NCBI GenBank assembly: GCA_014874385.1
Contig: JACWAE010000039.1
Span: 37,557-101,556, forward strand
Length of the DNA: 64,000 nt
Reading direction: 5' to 3'
From: Dehalococcoidia bacterium
Lineage (GTDB): Bacteria > Chloroflexota > Dehalococcoidia > SZUA-161
Shown here: positions 60,071 through 64,000 of the stretch, one piece after another
Position numbering within the stretch: the stretch's first letter is position 1
Layout: each line of letters opens with the position of its first letter
Position numbers and translations under genes: made by a program
Notes under the pieces: model-generated
Seen by the model: only the letters and a program-made list of their open reading frames with translations
What the model was told of the DNA's origin: nothing
Databases searched by the model: none

Positions 60071-63000
60071 ATGTTTACTCACCTTCACGTGCACACTGAA
60101 TACAGTCTCCTTGATGGCATGTGCCGCATCCCTTATCTCATCAGCAGAGCCAAAGAGATGGGCATGAATTGCCTGGCAATCACCGATCATGGTGCTCTTT
60201 ACGGCATAATCACCTTCTACCGCGAAGCTAAAGAGGCCGGGATAAAGCCCATCATCGGTTGCGAGGTCTATGTGGCACCCAAGGAAAAGGAAAACAAGCT
60301 CGCAACTGAGAAGAACTCCTACCACCTCATCCTGTTAGCCAGGAATAAGGTCGGCTATCACAATTTGCTCAAGCTGGCTACCACAGCCCATCTCGAAGGG
60401 TTCTACTATAAACCCAGGGTTGATAAGGAGGCTCTCTTACAATATCACGATGGTTTAGTGGCAATCTCGGCCTGCCCCAATGGCGAATTGGGACGCCTCA
60501 TAATAGAAGGCCGCATCGAAGATGCTGAGAAGGCTGCTAAGTGGTACAAGGATGTTTTCGGCGATTTCTATCTAGAACTCCAGAAGCACGATGTGCCCGA
60601 GCTTGCCCAGATAAATAAAGAGCTAATCGGTATGAGCCGCAAACTTGGCGTCCCCCTAGTTGCTACCAACGATGTACATTATGTTAATAAAGACGACTCC
60701 TATGCTCACGATGTCCTGCTCTGCATACAGACCAACAACACCATTTATAACGAGAAACGACCTAAGATGGCGGATGATTCATTTTATCTCAAGAGCCCCC
60801 AGGAGATGACAGAGCTCTTTGCTGAGATACCGGAGGCTTTAACCAACACTGAGCGTATCGCCGAGCTATGCAATCTGGACCTGGAATTTGACCGTCTTCA
60901 CCTCCCTGAGGCAGAATTACCTCCGGGCAAAACCGCCGATGGATGGCTTAGAGAACTTTCCTATCAGGGCTTAGCAATCCGTTATCCGGAACCTCCGCCA
61001 CAAGTAATAAAGAGATTCGAATATGAACTAGATGTCATAAAGCAGACTAAATTTGCCAATTATTTCCTGGTAATCCATGATGTTATCTCCTTCGTCCGTA
61101 AACAAAATATTCTGTTCGGCGTCCGCGGCAGCGCTGCTGCCAGCATCGTCCTCTACTGCCTGGGCATAACCGACATCGACCCGCTGGCGCACAGACTGGT
61201 TTTCGAGCGTTTCCTTAACATAGAGCGCAAGGAGATGCCTGATATCGACCTGGATTTCCAAGACGACCGGCGCGATGAGGTCATCGCCTATGTCGCCCAG
61301 AAATACGGACATGAACGTGTAGCCCAGATTATTACCTTCGGCACTATGGGGGCAAAAGCAGCTATCAGGGATGTTGGGCGAGCCCTGGGAATGCCCTACG
61401 GTAATGTCGACCAGGTAGCGAGACAAATACCCGTGGGCCCGTCGGTTGAGATTAAGAGCTCGCTCGACACAATTAGCGAGCTACGCCATAGCTACAATAA
61501 CGACGCAACCATAAAACACCTCATCGATACCGCAATCAAACTGGAAGGTGTCGCCCGTCACGCTTCCACTCATGCTGCCGGTGTGGTCATCTCACGGGAA
61601 CCCCTCATCAATCATGTTCCCCTGCAACGCCCCAGCAGGGGCGATGAACAAAGCATCAATATGACCCAGTTTGCCATGGACGACATCGCCAAGATAGGGC
61701 TCCTGAAGATGGACTTCCTGGGGCTTATCAATCTCTCCATCCTGGGAAAAGCGAAACAGACCATAGCCAAAACCCGCGGTATCGACTTAGACCTGCAGCA
61801 CCTGCCGCTAGATGACAAAAAAACCTTCGACCTTCTCTCATCGGGTGAGACCACGGGCGTGTTCCAACTTGAAAGTGCCCCCATGCGCCGCTATATCAAG
61901 GAGCTCAAGCCAAGTTGTTTTGGAGATATTGCTGCTATGATAGCTCTTTACCGACCAGGGCCCAAGCAACACATCCCAACCTTCATCAGGGCCAAACATG
62001 GTATTGAGCCTATTCGCTTCCCGCACCCTGCGCTCACCGAAATCTTACAGGAGACCTATGGTGTCATCGTCTATCAGGACCAAGTGCTTCTCATCGTCCA
62101 GGCCTTTGCGGGTTACAGCCTGGGCGAGGCGGATATTGTGCGCAAGGCGATGGGGAAGAAAATCCCCGAGGTGATGAAAAAAGAGATGCAACGCTTCCTC
62201 GCCGGCGCGAAGAAAAAAGGGTTCTCCAAAGAGCTTGCAGAGCAGGTGTGGAGCCTAATCGAACCCTTTGCTGGCTACGCCTTCAACAAGGCACACAGTG
62301 TGAGCTACGCCATGATCGCCTACCAGACCGCCTATCTCAAGGCGAACTACCCGGTAGAATTCATGTCCGCCCTGCTCATCAAACACATGGGCCAAGCAGA
62401 CAAAATAGCTTTGGCCGTTTCAGAATGTCACCGACTGGGCATTAGAGTGCTCCCCCCGGATGTCAGCCGAAGTGGGGAGACCTTCACCATTGAACAAAAT
62501 GGTGATACTTCTGAGGCTATTCGCTTCGGGTTGGCAGCAATTAAGAATGTCGGTGCTTCAGCGATCAGACCCATTATAGTCGCCAGGGAAGAAGGTGGGC
62601 CCTTCAAGTCAATTGAGGACTTTTGCCGCCGGGCTGATCTCAGAAACCTTAACAAACGGGCACTGGAAAGTATGATCAAAGCTGGAGCGCTAGACTCTCT
62701 GGGGAACCGTGGTGCCATTCTGGCTGGCGTGGACCGTATCCTGTCACTGGCGCAAACAGAGCAGCGCCTTAAGGAAAAAGGCCAGTCTACCATGTTCGAT
62801 CTATGGGGACAAAGCGTGGAAGTTCCATTGCCCGGGCTTGAACTCCAGCAGGTAGAAGTACCCGCAAAAGAAAAGCTAGCCTGGGAAAAAGAGCTATTGG
62901 GAGTATACCTCTCCGAACACCCATTCACCCAAGCCTCTAAACGGTTGTCCTCTCAGGTTGATGTTTTCTGCGGGCAGATCAGCGAGGAAATGATAGGCCA

Positions 63001-63535
63001 GACAGTGGTTACAGCAGGGACAGTCACTTCAGTACGGCAATCGTTCACTAAAGATAAACGGCCCTTTGTCAGTGCTGTCATCGAAGACTTCGGTGGCAGT
63101 ATAGAAGTGACGGCCTGGACCGAGGTATATGAACGCACCAAAGACCTCTGGCAAGAGGGGAATACCCTCTTGGTCAAGGGCAAAGTGAAGGCCAAGGGCG
63201 AGGGAGTGCAATTGACCTGCTTTACCGCGTCACTGTACCAACCAACCAGTGCTGAGGAGACTTCCGATGCGATCAAACCACCGCAAGCAGTCCCATCTCG
63301 CCGCAGATTGCAGATAAATCTTCCCATATCTGAGGACGCCAACGCTGACATCTCCCGTCTCAGGCAAGTATTTGACACCCTGAGGATGTTCCAAGGAGAT
63401 GATGAGGTTCATCTTGCCATTGTCGGCAGCGAAGGGGTTACAAAACTCGAAGTGCCCGATCTGGCTACGGGCTATTGCCCTGAGCTTCACCGCCAACTAG
63501 TAAGTTTAGTGGGGGAAGACAACCTAGTTGTGTAA
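60071..63535 (+). CDS. dnaE: DNA polymerase III alpha subunit
   Basis: A 1154-residue replicative polymerase of normal DnaE length. The N-terminal PHP domain begins THLHVHTEYSLLDGM. The catalytic core includes MPDIDLDFQDDRRDEV (about 388-402, two catalytic Asp) and FGTMGAKAAIRDVGRALG. Downstream VFQLESAPMRRYIKELKP, ALYRPGPKQHIP and YAFNKAHSVSYAMIAYQTAY are conserved. A helix-hairpin-helix (FRFG/IKNVG) and an OB fold (VVTAGTVTSVRQSFTKDKRP) follow, plus a C-terminal tau-interaction-like tail. ATG 60071 gives the PHP domain in full. Confidence 0.97.
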   Translation: MFTHLHVHTEYSLLDGMCRIPYLISRAKEMGMNCLAITDHGALYGIITFYREAKEAGIKPIIGCEVYVAPKEKENKLATEKNSYHLILLARNKVGYHNLLKLATTAHLEGFYYKPRVDKEALLQYHDGLVAISACPNGELGRLIIEGRIEDAEKAAKWYKDVFGDFYLELQKHDVPELAQINKELIGMSRKLGVPLVATNDVHYVNKDDSYAHDVLLCIQTNNTIYNEKRPKMADDSFYLKSPQEMTELFAEIPEALTNTERIAELCNLDLEFDRLHLPEAELPPGKTADGWLRELSYQGLAIRYPEPPPQVIKRFEYELDVIKQTKFANYFLVIHDVISFVRKQNILFGVRGSAAASIVLYCLGITDIDPLAHRLVFERFLNIERKEMPDIDLDFQDDRRDEVIAYVAQKYGHERVAQIITFGTMGAKAAIRDVGRALGMPYGNVDQVARQIPVGPSVEIKSSLDTISELRHSYNNDATIKHLIDTAIKLEGVARHASTHAAGVVISREPLINHVPLQRPSRGDEQSINMTQFAMDDIAKIGLLKMDFLGLINLSILGKAKQTIAKTRGIDLDLQHLPLDDKKTFDLLSSGETTGVFQLESAPMRRYIKELKPSCFGDIAAMIALYRPGPKQHIPTFIRAKHGIEPIRFPHPALTEILQETYGVIVYQDQVLLIVQAFAGYSLGEADIVRKAMGKKIPEVMKKEMQRFLAGAKKKGFSKELAEQVWSLIEPFAGYAFNKAHSVSYAMIAYQTAYLKANYPVEFMSALLIKHMGQADKIALAVSECHRLGIRVLPPDVSRSGETFTIEQNGDTSEAIRFGLAAIKNVGASAIRPIIVAREEGGPFKSIEDFCRRADLRNLNKRALESMIKAGALDSLGNRGAILAGVDRILSLAQTEQRLKEKGQSTMFDLWGQSVEVPLPGLELQQVEVPAKEKLAWEKELLGVYLSEHPFTQASKRLSSQVDVFCGQISEEMIGQTVVTAGTVTSVRQSFTKDKRPFVSAVIEDFGGSIEVTAWTEVYERTKDLWQEGNTLLVKGKVKAKGEGVQLTCFTASLYQPTSAEETSDAIKPPQAVPSRRRLQINLPISEDANADISRLRQVFDTLRMFQGDDEVHLAIVGSEGVTKLEVPDLATGYCPELHRQLVSLVGEDNLVV

Positions 63536-63553
63536 AATCACGACTGCCTGGAT

Positions 63554-64000
63554 TTAGCTGATAACATCCAGCCGAGCAGCTTCCAGTTCGAGAAGACGCT
63601 TTTTCAATGCCAAGCCGCCGCTAAATCCGCCTAGATTACCGTTGCTAGCGACCACTCGATGACAGGGCACAATGATGGGGAAGGGGTTTCGAGCCAGCGC
63701 TCCGCCAACTGCCCTGGATGCCCGAGGACTTCCGATTTTCTGTGCAACCCAGGCATAGGTTCTGGTTTCCCCATAAGGGATGGAGCGAGTTGCGTTCCAG
63801 ACATCCCGATGGAAGGCGGTAGCGCCACTGAGATCAAGACTGTCCGGGAAAGGTACCTTCTCGCCATCGAAGTAGCACTGAAGTCGATGGGGAAGGTCAT
63901 CAAACGCAGAAGTAGCTTCAACAGCATCGTGTGCGAATTCTTTTATCTCAGATAGCACTGCCTCTCGGGACGATTTGGGCAGCGTAAGGAGAACCAGCCC
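63554..64000 (-). CDS. ogt: O6-alkylguanine-DNA alkyltransferase (partial at 5' end)
   Basis: The C-terminal domain is complete: FHRDVWNATRSIPYGETRTY, then ASRAVGGALARNPFPIIVPC with the acceptor Cys in PCHRVV, and GGFSGGLALKKRLLELE. It repairs O6-alkylguanine by moving the alkyl group to that Cys. The frame stays open past 63958 to the end of the window (LVLLTLPKSSREAVLSEIKE), matching the N-terminal domain's last strand, so the true start lies beyond 64000. Confidence 0.93.
   Translation of the reverse strand, partial: GLVLLTLPKSSREAVLSEIKEFAHDAVEATSAFDDLPHRLQCYFDGEKVPFPDSLDLSGATAFHRDVWNATRSIPYGETRTYAWVAQKIGSPRASRAVGGALARNPFPIIVPCHRVVASNGNLGGFSGGLALKKRLLELEAARLDVIS

Noticed and set aside
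1..64000. CRISPR arrays, rRNA genes and additional tRNAs
   Set aside because: No regularly spaced repeats or rRNA-like sequence were seen, and only one tRNA cloverleaf (tRNA-Val) could be folded by eye.

Overview
The window looks like a bacterial chromosome segment, most likely from an uncultivated anaerobic member of the Chloroflexota (Dehalococcoidia-like). That placement is an inference from gene content: MetV/MetF and a 2-oxoacid:ferredoxin oxidoreductase relic at the edge, a bacterial STT3-type oligosaccharyltransferase, acyl-CoA/thiolase/DUF35 gene sets and DUF6125-like proteins. No rRNA or single-copy phylogenetic marker other than dnaE is present, so the placement is provisional.

Layout. 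1-4035: the end of an oxidoreductase gene, a palindromic REP-like element, an ACT-domain protein, then an accessory cassette. The cassette holds two divergent operons (XRE-M78 protease plus MazF-like toxin; small HTH protein plus UDG-like protein) and lies between two IS3-family remnants in inside-out order. 4045-8198: DegV, glycogen branching enzyme, a GNAT acetyltransferase, and two decayed gene fragments joined back to back. 8316-16509: a tandem DsrC-like gene divergent from an eight-gene cluster: [NiFe] hydrogenase small and large subunits, maturation protease, MetV, a cNMP-binding-domain histidine kinase, MetF and two response regulators. 16521-27471: a long minus-strand catabolic operon (MarR, acyl-CoA dehydrogenase, three MaoC-type hot-dog proteins, SCP2-type thiolase, DUF35, a DUF6125-like protein and three large phytoene-desaturase-like flavoproteins plus a truncated one). 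27577-28054: transposase and serine-recombinase relics beside tRNA-Val(CAC). 28327-56678: a large surface-glycan locus. It holds a complete WbpA-B-D-E-I-type set for UDP-2,3-diacetamido-2,3-dideoxy-mannuronic acid, several glycosyltransferases, a flippase, three DegT-type aminotransferases in all, a radical-SAM/B12 protein, a second WbpB/D/E-like triad, STT3 and RmlD/RmlB. 56811-64000: PilT, a PAS-PAS-GAF-GGDEF protein, DnaE and the start-truncated end of an O6-alkylguanine-DNA methyltransferase.

How parts fit together. The hydrogenase and MetVF genes share one strand with short gaps, which suggests cytosolic H2 oxidation supplying electrons to methylene-tetrahydrofolate reduction under a built-in two-component system. 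The catabolic operon resembles, in parts list, the actinobacterial steroid side-chain (igr/Ltp2) module, though its substrate is unknown. The glycan locus and STT3 together suggest N-linked protein glycosylation with a diacetamido-uronic sugar, a combination better known from methanogenic archaea.
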